A DNA stretch of 64,000 bases, from NCBI RefSeq assembly GCF_900101175.1, contig NZ_FNFQ01000009.1, positions 124,001-188,000 of the forward strand, read 5' to 3'. A program made the position numbers and the translations under genes. Shown here piece after piece: positions 8,648 through 16,283 of this stretch (the first letter of the stretch is position 1; each line of letters starts with the position of its first letter). The stretch comes from Stenotrophomonas pavanii. Its GTDB lineage: Bacteria; Pseudomonadota; Gammaproteobacteria; Xanthomonadales; Xanthomonadaceae. The notes under the pieces are model-generated. The model searched no databases. It was not told the origin of the DNA and worked only from the letters and a program-made list of their open reading frames with translations.

Positions 8648-9645
8648 GCGAACAGCACGCTCATGCCAGGGCGGAAGCCCTCGATGCGGCGTACCGGGCG
8701 CACCCGCACCTCGAAGCTGCGGACATCGTAGCCGGACGACTGGCGGGTGGTACGCCAGGTCGCATAGTCGCCAGCCGGGTTGATGAAATAGACCTCGAAC
8801 TCGCCGTCCTGGCCGAGCGCCGGCACGCTGCCTTTCAGCTTGCTGCCGACCTTCAGGCCCTGCATCTGCGATTCGCGCAGGTTCATCGCCACCCACATGC
8901 GGTCGATGTCGACCAGGGTGAACACCGGGTAGCCGGCCGGCACCAGTTCGCCCGGGTCGGCCATGCGCTTGTTGATCTCGCCCGCCACCGGCGCGCGTCC
9001 TTCCACTTCGACACGCGCGGCGTTGACTTCGGCCACCGCGCCCTGGGCCTGCTGCACCTGGCCCTGCGCGGCGCGCTTGTCCTGCTCACGCGCGCCGGCC
9101 AGGGCCATGTCGTACTGCGCGCGTGCGGCACGGGCCAGCTCACGCGAACTGGTGGCCTGGGCCTGCGCTTCATCACGCTTCTGCCGGGTCATCACCCCTT
9201 CGTTGAACAGGTTCTGCACGCGCTGGTAGGTCGCTTCGGCCAGCGTCGCGCCTGCTTCGGCCCGCCTCCAGTTCGCTTCGGCGGCGCGGATGTCTTCGCT
9301 GCGCGCGCCTTCGTCGGCCTTGTCGGCCACTGCCTGCGCAGCGGCCAATGCGCCATGCGCCTGCTGTTCCTTGGCGGCCACTTCGGGGCTGTCGAGCAGG
9401 AACAGCACCTGCCCGGCCTGCACGCGGTCGCCCTCGCGCACCTTCAGTTCGGCCACGCGCGCGGTGATCTTGGCGGCCACGTTGATCGTGTCCGCATCGG
9501 CCATGCCCTGGATCTGATCGCCAGGGCTGCGCCAGGCCAGCCACAGGCCGAGCACCACCACGACCAGCAGCACCACCACCAGGATCGGTCCCAACCGGCG
9601 CTTGCCCGGGGGCGTCGTCGCATCGTCGTGCAGCACATCACTCAT
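8632..9645 (-). CDS. HlyD/EmrA-family periplasmic adaptor subunit
   Basis: This 337-residue membrane-fusion protein has an N-terminal cytoplasmic tail and a single anchor helix (about 19-41). A lipoyl-type half motif (VREGDRVQAGQVLFLLDSP) precedes a long alpha-hairpin coiled coil (about 95-205). The second lipoyl half and a beta-barrel follow (ELVPAGYPVFTLVD). The start overlaps the end of the tolC-like gene by 8 bases. It should bridge the two permeases to the TolC-like channel. Its family is that of the YbhG/YhiI adaptors. Confidence 0.92.
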   Translation of the reverse strand: MSDVLHDDATTPPGKRRLGPILVVVLLVVVVLGLWLAWRSPGDQIQGMADADTINVAAKITARVAELKVREGDRVQAGQVLFLLDSPEVAAKEQQAHGALAAAQAVADKADEGARSEDIRAAEANWRRAEAGATLAEATYQRVQNLFNEGVMTRQKRDEAQAQATSSRELARAARAQYDMALAGAREQDKRAAQGQVQQAQGAVAEVNAARVEVEGRAPVAGEINKRMADPGELVPAGYPVFTLVDIDRMWVAMNLRESQMQGLKVGSKLKGSVPALGQDGEFEVYFINPAGDYATWRTTRQSSGYDVRSFEVRVRPVRRIEGFRPGMSVLFAWPQH

Positions 9646-11038
9646 GGTCGATCACCTCGTCCGCACGCCGCCGGAACTCTTCGAAACGGTCCATCTGTCC
9701 ACTGACCTCCAGCAACTGTGCCAGCGCAATATCGTATTGGTAGGCGGCCTGTGCGCGCTCGACACGGGCGCCGCCCAGGCCGAGCCGCGCGTCGATCACA
9801 TCCAGCGAGGTGGCCTGGCCTTCGCGGAACGCCAGCTCCTGCAGGCGCAGGTTTTCCTGCGCCTGGGCGATGCTGCTGTCGAGCAGCACGTACTGCTGGC
9901 GTGCGGTTTCCAGCTCGTTCCAGGCCTTGCGCACGCCCAGTGCGACCTGGTTCTCTGCCTCGCGCAGGCCTGCTTCGGCCTGGTCCTGCTGCGCACGCGC
10001 GGCGCTGATCTGCGCCGGCCGCGAGTTCGGCGACAGGAAGGTGTACTTCAGGCCGATGCCGAATGCCCAGTCCGGATCGGTCAGCATCTCGTCGCGGCGG
10101 CGGAAGTCGTACTGGCCGAAGGCGAAGATCTGTGGCTTCAGCTTGGCCTGCTGCACGCGCACGCCCTGTTCGGCCTGCGCCACCATCGCCCGCAGGCGCG
10201 CGATCTGTGGCTGCCGTGCCTGCGCGGTGCGCTCGAAGCTGGCAACCGGTTCCAGCGGCGCACGCTGCACGAACAGCGGCGACACCGGCTGCACCTCGCC
10301 GCCACTGCGCAGCAGCGTGGCCAGTGCGGCCTTGAGCGTGGCCAGGTCGTTCACTGTCTTCTGGTACTCACGCTCGGCCTTGTCGCGGGCCACGGTGGCC
10401 TGCAGGCGCTGGGCGCGGGTGGCGAAACCCTCGCGTTCCAGCTTCTCTGCGTCGGACAGGTGGCGGTTGAGGCCATCGCGCACATCGCGGCGCACGTCCA
10501 CCGCCTGCTCCGCCAGGCGCTGCCCGAAGTAGGCCTGGGCCAGCTGCACGGTCAGCGATTGGCGTTGTGCTTCGCGCTCGGCGCTGGCCTGCTCGTGGGC
10601 GGCACTGGCCGCACGCTGCGCGGCCGGGATCACGCCGCCGGTGTACAGCGGCAACACTGCGGTGACCACTGGACGGGTGCGCCAGTCGCGCTCGGTGAAC
10701 GACAGCGGCGAATCGATGCCGAAGGCTTCAGCCACCGGCGCCAGTGAGCCCAGCGGCAGGGTGAGCGTCTTCTGGAACTGCAGGCGGCGCACTTCGCCGG
10801 TGATCTCCGGCAGGCGCAGCAGCCGGGTGGCGTCCTGCAGGTCCTGCTTGTTGCGCACGGCGGCATCGGCAGCGGCCAACGCATCGGAGACCTGCTCCAG
10901 GCGTTGCCGTGCCTGTTCCCAGTCCAATGCCGGTGCGTCGCTGGTGGTCTGCGCGGGTGCCGCGAATGGCAGGCAGGCTGCCAGCGCCAGCACGGCCTTC
11001 GCGCGGTGCGTCCCTGTACGTCGGCCGATCACGCCCAT
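9638..11038 (-). CDS. TolC-family outer-membrane efflux channel
   Basis: The protein has 466 residues. A signal peptide ending near ...AAPAQ (about residue 30) is followed by two repeats of the outer-membrane efflux protein domain rich in Ala/Gln heptads, which form the beta-barrel and periplasmic alpha-tunnel. It is the first gene of the minus-strand operon tolC-hlyD-permease-permease. Its ribosome site is weak, and a 25-codon open frame with a better site overlaps its start (see 11029-11106), so coupled translation is possible. Confidence 0.92.
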   Translation of the reverse strand: MGVIGRRTGTHRAKAVLALAACLPFAAPAQTTSDAPALDWEQARQRLEQVSDALAAADAAVRNKQDLQDATRLLRLPEITGEVRRLQFQKTLTLPLGSLAPVAEAFGIDSPLSFTERDWRTRPVVTAVLPLYTGGVIPAAQRAASAAHEQASAEREAQRQSLTVQLAQAYFGQRLAEQAVDVRRDVRDGLNRHLSDAEKLEREGFATRAQRLQATVARDKAEREYQKTVNDLATLKAALATLLRSGGEVQPVSPLFVQRAPLEPVASFERTAQARQPQIARLRAMVAQAEQGVRVQQAKLKPQIFAFGQYDFRRRDEMLTDPDWAFGIGLKYTFLSPNSRPAQISAARAQQDQAEAGLREAENQVALGVRKAWNELETARQQYVLLDSSIAQAQENLRLQELAFREGQATSLDVIDARLGLGGARVERAQAAYQYDIALAQLLEVSGQMDRFEEFRRRADEVIDHE

Positions 11039-11106
11039 GCCGTCCCAGTGGTAAAGAAGTGCGCAAAAGGTAGTGCGCCTGGTGTGAAGCCGGGGTCTGC
11101 GGTCAT
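11029..11106 (-). other. Possible 25-residue leader peptide overlapping the tolC-like start
   Basis: A short frame, MTADPGFTPGALPFAHFFTT..., starts at ATG 11106 behind GAGGA with good spacing and ends 10 bases inside the next gene in another frame. The overlap would let ribosomes reinitiate at the efflux channel start. There is no homology support, so it may be chance. Confidence 0.3.
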
Positions 11107-11116
11107 CGTTTCGTCC

Positions 11117-12010
11117 TCAACGAAGGGTGCCGCTGGCCGCAGTGCGCAGCGCCTGGGTGATGTGCTGCAGCGTGCTTGAGCGCACGGCGGCATGCTGCCA
11201 GTACAGGGGCACATCGAGCCAGCGGCGGGGTTCCAGTACCACCACGCGGCCGGCGCGCACGGCGGGCGCGACCAGGGTTTCCGGGGCCATGCCCCAGCCG
11301 AGTCCGCACGCAGCGGCTTCGACGAAGCCGGTGGAGGAGGGCAGGTAGTGTAGCTGCGGCTGCAGGCGGGCGCGGGTCAGCCGTCGCACGAAGCGCCATT
11401 GCAGTTCATCTTTGCGGTTGAACACCAGCATCGGTGCGTGCGCCAGGGTTGCGGCCTGCATGCCATCGCTGAAGTACCGGCGGGCGAAGGCGGGCGAAGC
11501 AATTGCCTGGTAGCGCATGGCGCCCAGCGGGTGCACGTTGCAGCCCTTCACCGGCCGGCCTTCGGCAGTGACCGCACCCAGCACGCTGCCATCGCGCAGC
11601 AGTTGCAGGGTGTGGTCCTGGTCGTCCATGCGCAGGTCGAACAGGTAGCCATGGCGCTGGTGGAGGTCGGCGACGGCCGGCACGAACCATGTATCGAGCG
11701 AGTCATCGTTGACCGCCAGAGGGATCGGCGTGCGCGCAGCGTCGCTGCCGCGTTCGGGCAGCAGCTCGGCCAGGGCCTCGGCTTCCAGCGCCTGCATCGG
11801 CCGCACGCGGCGCAGCAGCGCCTCACCGGCGGCGGTAGGCCGGCACGGGGCCTGGCGCACCAGCAGCACTTGGCCGAGCCGGTCTTCCAGTGCCTTGATC
11901 CGTTGCGACAGTGCCGACGGGCTGATCGACAGGCGGCGTGCCGCAGCCTCGAAGCTGCCTTCTTCCAGCACGGCAGCGAATGCGGACAGTTGCGGATGTA
12001 CCAGGTCCAC
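11117..12010 (-). CDS. argP: LysR-family regulator ArgP/LysG
   Basis: This 297-residue LysR-type regulator has a winged helix-turn-helix at residues 1-60 (LSAFAAVLEEGSF and LSISPSALSQRIKALEDRLG) and a C-terminal co-inducer domain. The sequence is of the ArgP/LysG group, which senses lysine and arginine and activates a LysE/ArgO exporter. The divergently placed gene is exactly such an exporter, which strongly supports the call. The intergenic stretch has an AT-rich interrupted palindrome (12020-12066, TTCAG...CTGAAG) suited to a LysR operator. Confidence 0.9.
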   Translation of the reverse strand: MDLVHPQLSAFAAVLEEGSFEAAARRLSISPSALSQRIKALEDRLGQVLLVRQAPCRPTAAGEALLRRVRPMQALEAEALAELLPERGSDAARTPIPLAVNDDSLDTWFVPAVADLHQRHGYLFDLRMDDQDHTLQLLRDGSVLGAVTAEGRPVKGCNVHPLGAMRYQAIASPAFARRYFSDGMQAATLAHAPMLVFNRKDELQWRFVRRLTRARLQPQLHYLPSSTGFVEAAACGLGWGMAPETLVAPAVRAGRVVVLEPRRWLDVPLYWQHAAVRSSTLQHITQALRTAASGTLR

Positions 12011-12017
12011 GCCGGCG

Positions 12018-12066
12018 CCTCTTCAGTTTTTCTGTACAGGATAAAGAAAAGCAAGATTGCCTGAAG
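12018..12066. promoter_or_regulatory. Probable ArgP operator / divergent promoter region
   Basis: CTTCAG at 12020-12025 and CTGAAG at 12061-12066 flank an AT-rich core (TTTTTCT ... AAAGAAAAG) between the divergent argP and exporter genes. This is where a LysR regulator would bind. The assignment is inferred from position and symmetry. Confidence 0.5.
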
Positions 12067-12117
12067 GCGGCCATCGGCCGCACCCTGCGCGTCCTCCTGC
12101 TGCCTGGCCCGTTCCTG

Positions 12118-12731
12118 ATGTGGATCACCGCTTTCGCTGCCGGCCTGTTCGCAGGCGCCGGCCTCATCATCGCCATCGGTGCGCAGAACGCCTTCGTGCT
12201 GCGCCAGGGCCTGCAGCGGCGGCATGTGGGCAGGGTGGTGCTGGCCTGCGCCGGCGCGGATGTCGCGTTGATCCTGGCCGGCGTGGGCGGCATGGGCGCA
12301 CTGGTGCTGCAGTGGCCGCTGCTGCTGCAGGCGCTGCGCTTCGGTGGCGCGGCGTTCCTGCTCTGGTATGGCGTGCAGGCCGGGCTGCGCGCGTGGCGCG
12401 GTGGCAGCGTACTGGCCGCGGCCGAGGCGCAGGCCGGCAGTGCGCGCCAGGTGCTGCTGACCTGCCTGGCCTTCACCCTGCTCAATCCGCACGTCTACCT
12501 GGATACCGTGGTGCTGCTGGGCAGCCTGTCCACGCGCTATCCGGGTGACCTGCGCTGGGCCTTCGGCGCCGGGCGTGCCTGGCCAGCGTGGCCTGGTTCT
12601 GCACGCTGGGCTATGGCGCGCGACTGTTGCAGCCGGTGTTCCGCAGGCCAGGTGCCTGGCGGGTGCTGGATGCCGCCGTCGCGGTCTTCATGTTCTGCCT
12701 GGCGACACTGTTGCTGGTGCGCCCGCTCTAG
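12118..12731 (+). pseudogene. argO: LysE/ArgO-family amino-acid exporter, frameshifted
   Basis: Residues 1-150 read as a standard LysE/ArgO exporter: MWITAFAAGLFAGAG start, NAFVLRQG motif, and LNPHVYLDTVVLLGS. After LRWAFGAG the frame is lost. Family sequence resumes in the next frame (ACLASVAWFCTLGYGARLL ... LLLVRPL) and stops at 12729-12731. One missing base in the GGG run at 12571-12573 explains it, and restoring one G gives about 204 residues, the normal length. Without it, the protein would run on with an unrelated tail. The gene is paired with argP and should export arginine or lysine if intact. It could be a real mutation or a homopolymer sequencing error. Confidence 0.85.
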
Positions 12732-13516
12732 GCCGCGTCCACCGCGCACAGTGGCGCTTCGCCGGGGCGCAGGGTCAGCACGCGCACGCCGTTGCGGGTT
12801 ACCGCCACCGTGTGCTCGAACTGCGCCGACAGCTTGCCGTCGCGGGTGTAGACCGGCCATTGGTCCGGCTGCTGGCGGATGGCCGGCTTGCCCTGGTTGA
12901 GCATCGGCTCGATGGTGAACACCATGCCTTCTTCCAGCACCAGGCCGGTGTTTGGATGGCCGTAGTGCAGGACCTGCGGTTCCTCGTGCATCTCCTGGCC
13001 AATGCCATGGCCGCAGTACTCTTTCACCACGCTGTAGCCGTGGCTGCGCGCGTGGCGGGCAATGGCGTGGCCGATGTCGCCCAGGCGCGCGCCGGGGCGC
13101 ACTGCGGCGATGCCTTTCCACATCGCCTGGTAGGTAGCCTGCACCAGCCTGCGCGCGGCGTAGTCGACCTCGCCCACCAGGTAGGTGGTGCTGGAGTCGG
13201 CGATGTAGCCGTTCTTCTCCAGGGTGATGTCGAGGTTGACGATCTGGCCATTGCGCAGCACGTCGCTGGTGCTGGGCACGCCGTGGCAGATCACGTTGTC
13301 GATCGAGGTGTTGAGCACATACGGGAAGCCGTACTGGCCCTTGCTCGCCGGCCGCGCCTGCAGCTCGTCAACGATCATGCGCTCGACGAAGTCGTTGATC
13401 TCCATCGTGCTGCGTCCTTGCAGCGGCAACCGGTCGAGCGCGGCGAACACCTGTGCCAGCAGGCGCCCGGATTCGGCCATCAGCTCAACTTCTTCCGGCC
13501 GTTTGATGATGCCCAT
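12728..13516 (-). CDS. map: Type I methionine aminopeptidase, coupled to a ParD-like gene
   Basis: This 262-residue M24A peptidase removes N-terminal Met from nascent proteins. All metal and catalytic positions are visible: ICHGVPS (His), NLDITLEKNGYIADSS (two Asp), YCGHGIGQEMHEEP (His), EEGMVFTIEP (Glu) and FEHTVAV (Glu). It starts 4 bases after the ParD-like gene's stop, so the two form an operon under the palindromic operator at 13754-13781. A housekeeping map normally sits with rpsB/tsf, so this is probably a second, specialised copy. The stop overlaps the convergent exporter stop by 3 bases. Confidence 0.93.
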   Translation of the reverse strand: MGIIKRPEEVELMAESGRLLAQVFAALDRLPLQGRSTMEINDFVERMIVDELQARPASKGQYGFPYVLNTSIDNVICHGVPSTSDVLRNGQIVNLDITLEKNGYIADSSTTYLVGEVDYAARRLVQATYQAMWKGIAAVRPGARLGDIGHAIARHARSHGYSVVKEYCGHGIGQEMHEEPQVLHYGHPNTGLVLEEGMVFTIEPMLNQGKPAIRQQPDQWPVYTRDGKLSAQFEHTVAVTRNGVRVLTLRPGEAPLCAVDAA

Positions 13517-13520
13517 GGAC

Positions 13521-13733
13521 TCAGGCCTGACCTGGCGCCAGCAGCGGCGGCTGCACCCCGGCCGCGCGCAGTTCACTGGCGACGATGTCCTGGAAACTCA
13601 GCGTCGGGTTCATTTCGCACAGCATGCCGACCCGGATCCAGAAGTTGGCCTGGGCATTGATCGAGCGGCTGGAAACGGTGCAGGCACGGCGCAGCTGGTC
13701 GTGCAGGGTGTCATCGATGTTGACGATGCCCAT
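13521..13733 (-). CDS. ParD-like antitoxin-family protein
   Basis: This 70-residue protein starts MGIVNIDDTLHDQLRRACTVSSRSINAQANFWIR, a ribbon-helix-helix pattern as in the ParD_like family. Such proteins usually repress their own promoter as dimers and neutralise a partner protein. Here the downstream partner is a methionine aminopeptidase rather than a ParE-type toxin. I know the ParD-like/aminopeptidase pairing from other Xanthomonadaceae annotations, but not a demonstrated function. An upstream palindrome (13754-13781) is a likely autoregulatory site. Confidence 0.8.
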   Translation of the reverse strand: MGIVNIDDTLHDQLRRACTVSSRSINAQANFWIRVGMLCEMNPTLSFQDIVASELRAAGVQPPLLAPGQA

Positions 13734-13753
13734 GGGTGGTCCTGGAGGGGTGA

Positions 13754-13781
13754 ATATACGAATCGTATATGTTTCGTATAT
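13754..13781. promoter_or_regulatory. Palindromic operator of the ParD-like/map operon
   Basis: ATATACGA-A-TCGTATAT (13754-13770) is a perfect inverted repeat around one central base, and a third half-site TTTCGTATAT follows (13772-13781). It is 20-50 bases upstream of the ParD-like start, where the promoter must lie, and is typical of ribbon-helix-helix autorepression. Confidence 0.75.
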
Positions 13782-13801
13782 CCAGCTCAAGGCCGCATCG
13801 T

Positions 13802-14161
13802 TCAGTCCACGTCGGTAGCAAAGCGCAGGTGGTTGCCGTCGGGGTCGCGCAGCCGCATCTCGCGGCTGCCCCATTCGGTGTCATGCGGCGGCTGTTCGAT
13901 CGGCACGTTGGCAGCGCTGAAGGCGCGGTGCAGGGCGTCTACGTCCTCGACGATGAAGTACACCGCGCCGCCGACTTCACAATCGCCGCTGTGCTCGGTG
14001 AGGAAGATCGTCTGGCCGTCGCGGGTGAGCTGGGCGAACAGTGGGAAGTCTGGTTCGAAGCGGTGTTCCCAGTCGACCACGAAACCCAGTCCCTGCACGT
14101 AGAACGGCAGGGTGGTATCGGCGTGGCGCATGCGCAGTTGCGGGATGACGGTCTGGGGCAT
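13802..14161 (-). CDS. VOC-family (glyoxalase / bleomycin-resistance type) protein
   Basis: The protein has 119 residues. Two beta-alpha-beta-beta-beta half units of the vicinal-oxygen-chelate fold are recognisable from TTLPFYVQGLGFVVDWEHRF and the closing REMRLRDPDGNHLRFAT. Members either bind drugs (bleomycin resistance) or act as metal enzymes. Residues near the start (His13) and end (DPDGN) fit, but substrate and activity cannot be told. It reads away from the ParD-like operon and is probably transcribed separately. Confidence 0.85.
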   Translation of the reverse strand: MPQTVIPQLRMRHADTTLPFYVQGLGFVVDWEHRFEPDFPLFAQLTRDGQTIFLTEHSGDCEVGGAVYFIVEDVDALHRAFSAANVPIEQPPHDTEWGSREMRLRDPDGNHLRFATDVD

Positions 14162-14189
14162 CGCGGCGGCTCCGGGGCGGGAGTCCAGT

Positions 14190-14295
14190 GTAGTGCCGGC
14201 CGCTGGCCGGCACCCGCATGCGCCCGGGAACAACGAGGTTGACGGCCAGCGGCCGGCACGACCGGAGCTACGCTGGCCAGCGGCCGGCACGACCG
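14190..14295. repeat. Cluster of three SMAG-type palindromes
   Basis: GTAGTGCCGGCCGCTGGCC... at 14190-14213 forms a perfect hairpin. Two further copies in opposite orientation lie at 14243-14262 and 14272-14295 (CCAGCGGCCGGCACGACC). The GTAG-ended stem and the sequence match the short palindromic repeat family known from S. maltophilia. The cluster fills the gap between the eight-gene operon's end and the VOC gene. Confidence 0.85.
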
Positions 14296-14302
14296 GACGC
14301 GG

Positions 14303-15187
14303 TCAGCAGGCGGTTGGCACCGAAGCCATCGCCGCCAGCAGCTCGCGGTTCACCTGCTGGTGCCGTGCCTGCCACGCGGACAGGTCATCGGCACGGATGT
14401 CGGGCTGGCCATCCAGCGAGGACAGCCAGCGCTTGAAGCGGCTGCGGTAGTGGGCCAGCGACACTTCGCCGGTGATGTCACTGCCGACCAGGCCACCGGC
14501 GCGCAGTGCTTCGATCACCACCAGCGCGTGTTCCAGCTGGAAGCGGCCCTGGTCCCAGTTGCTGCGGGCAACGTCCTCGGCAAACACATCCTTGTCGATC
14601 GACAGGTAGGTCGGCTGCGGTGACTTGGCCTGCTCGGCGGCGAACGCGGCGACCAGGGCCTCGGGATGCTCGAAACGACGGAAGGCATGGCCCATGCCGA
14701 GGCGATGGCCCCAGCCCACGTCCACATCCATGCACCAGTAGGTCAGGCGCGCGCCCATCAGCGGGCGCCAGTGGTTCTCCCAGGCGTGGCCGAGGCCGAT
14801 GTCACTGGAGGTGATGCCTAGCACATGGACGTGCGAGACTTGCGGCAGCTTGCTGGCGGCATTCACCCAGGAACCGCAGTGCATGCCAAACGGGAAACGC
14901 ATGTTGTCCGGATGGTTGTCCAGCACCACCAGCTGGAACGGCGCCTGCGCGCGCATGCGGCGCAGCAGCGGCAGGCTGAGATGATGGAAATCACCACTGC
15001 CGAGCATCACCGTGCCGAGCTGGGCCGGCAGCGGTGCCAGCACTTCAGCGGCGAAACGATCGAGGGTGGCGTTGCTGCACGCGAAGCGCAGTGGATCGTG
15101 CCATTGCGGCAGCGCCAGGGTCTGCGCTTGGGGCAGCGGCAGCACGCCACCGTCCAGGTCCAGGATCAGCGGGGAACGCAACGGCAT
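14303..15187 (-). CDS. Arginase/ureohydrolase-fold protein, last gene of an eight-gene operon
   Basis: The protein has 294 residues. The expected metal ligands of the ureohydrolase fold appear in order: GSGDFHH (His near 68), DNHPD (Asp90, His92, Asp94) and SIDKD (Asp198, Asp200). The usual GDAH and SFDIDxxDP sequences are altered, so it is a divergent member and arginine need not be the substrate; amidine, guanidine or N-acyl bonds are possible. The start is 3 bases from the preceding gene's stop. It ends the operon, just before the SMAG cluster. Confidence 0.72.
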   Translation of the reverse strand: MPLRSPLILDLDGGVLPLPQAQTLALPQWHDPLRFACSNATLDRFAAEVLAPLPAQLGTVMLGSGDFHHLSLPLLRRMRAQAPFQLVVLDNHPDNMRFPFGMHCGSWVNAASKLPQVSHVHVLGITSSDIGLGHAWENHWRPLMGARLTYWCMDVDVGWGHRLGMGHAFRRFEHPEALVAAFAAEQAKSPQPTYLSIDKDVFAEDVARSNWDQGRFQLEHALVVIEALRAGGLVGSDITGEVSLAHYRSRFKRWLSSLDGQPDIRADDLSAWQARHQQVNRELLAAMASVPTAC

Positions 15188-15190
15188 CGT

Positions 15191-16261
15191 TCAGCCGCCT
15201 CCATCGGGTTCGCCCTGCAGATAGGGCGCCAGCCTGCGCAGCGCGACGCGCAGCAGCGGGGAGCGTGCGTGGATCGCGTGCCGGGTAGAAGTGAAGCGGG
15301 CGCCCAGCTCGGCCTTGATCCGCGAGTCGGTCCAGCCGGCCACGTAGTGGCTCAGGCCGTGCTGCAGCGCGTACTCCAGGTTGTGCATCCAGCTGACCGC
15401 GTACAGGTTGTGCTCGCGCGACTGCGGATAGGCCAGGCCGATGTACTTGTCCACCAGTTTGCCGGCATGCACGTAGCACAGGTTCCAGCCGATCAGCCGG
15501 CCCTGGTGGCGGTACAGGAACATCCGTCCCTGGCCCTGGCTGTCGGCCAGCAGGTACTGGAAATAGGGCAGGTCGAGCTGGTCGAAATGCACCGCGCTCT
15601 GCGCGTATACGCCCAGGTACAGCGCGTACAGCTCGGCCTGCAGCTTCGGGTCGGCCAGCGCCGGATCACCGGTGGCGATGCAGTCGACCTGCAGGTCGTC
15701 ACGCGAACGCAGCTTGCGGCGGATGTTCTTGCGGCGCGAGGACGACAGGCGGCCAAGATAGCCATCGAGCGAATCGAAATTGATCGCCACCCAGGCCAGT
15801 GGCATGCCTTCCAGCTCGACGAAGCCGCGTGCCAGCAGCGCCTGCAGGAAGGCGCTGCTGTGGGCGTTGGCGGCGTCGTCCAGCAGCGGCGAATCGACCG
15901 CCAGATCCTTGACCACCAGCAGGCGCGCATCGCCGATCGCGTGACGCGTCACGTCTTCGGCCAATGCCTCCGGCGCCACGTGCGCCGGCAACGGGGTGTA
16001 CTCGGTGCTGGTGGCACCGACGAAACGGGTCTTCCAGGTGATCCATGGCCGCCACAGGCGCGACAGCGGCAGGCCGAGCAGCCTGCCGCGCAGCCCGTCG
16101 TCCATCGTGGTGGTCAGGTCCAGCGGCGCACGGAAGGTCGGCAGGCCGCTGGGAAGGCGGCCTGCCTCGAATCCGAGCGGCGGATGGGCCAGGAAGCCCT
16201 CCAGCAGCGCGGCCGGTTCCAGCGCGGTGCTGGATGCGCGTGACGTCATCTCCATCGGCAC
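15191..16261 (-). CDS. GNAT/FemAB-like acyl transferase
   Basis: The protein has 356 residues. The central SSSRRKNIRRKLR segment and the later YRHQGRLIGWNLCYVHAGKLVDKYIGLAYPQ...YAVSWMHNLEYALQHG region are characteristic of peptidogalycan-biosynthesis/recognition GNAT proteins related to FemAB and to the CATRA/N-acyl transferase group. It is cytosolic, with no signal peptide. It is in an operon with a class III aminotransferase 22 bases upstream and the arginase-like gene 3 bases downstream. It probably acylates an amino group made by one of the two aminotransferases. Substrate unknown. Confidence 0.7.
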   Translation of the reverse strand: MPMEMTSRASSTALEPAALLEGFLAHPPLGFEAGRLPSGLPTFRAPLDLTTTMDDGLRGRLLGLPLSRLWRPWITWKTRFVGATSTEYTPLPAHVAPEALAEDVTRHAIGDARLLVVKDLAVDSPLLDDAANAHSSAFLQALLARGFVELEGMPLAWVAINFDSLDGYLGRLSSSRRKNIRRKLRSRDDLQVDCIATGDPALADPKLQAELYALYLGVYAQSAVHFDQLDLPYFQYLLADSQGQGRMFLYRHQGRLIGWNLCYVHAGKLVDKYIGLAYPQSREHNLYAVSWMHNLEYALQHGLSHYVAGWTDSRIKAELGARFTSTRHAIHARSPLLRVALRRLAPYLQGEPDGGG

Positions 16262-16283
16262 GGGAACCGGCGGCGCACCGGCC

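Noticed and set aside
8635-9705. A 356-codon plus-strand frame opposite the HlyD gene
   Set aside because: HlyD motifs and operon overlaps are clear on the minus strand.
12545-13660. A 371-codon plus-strand frame opposite the methionine aminopeptidase
   Set aside because: All aminopeptidase ligands are on the minus strand. The frame only appears to extend the exporter because of the frameshift there.
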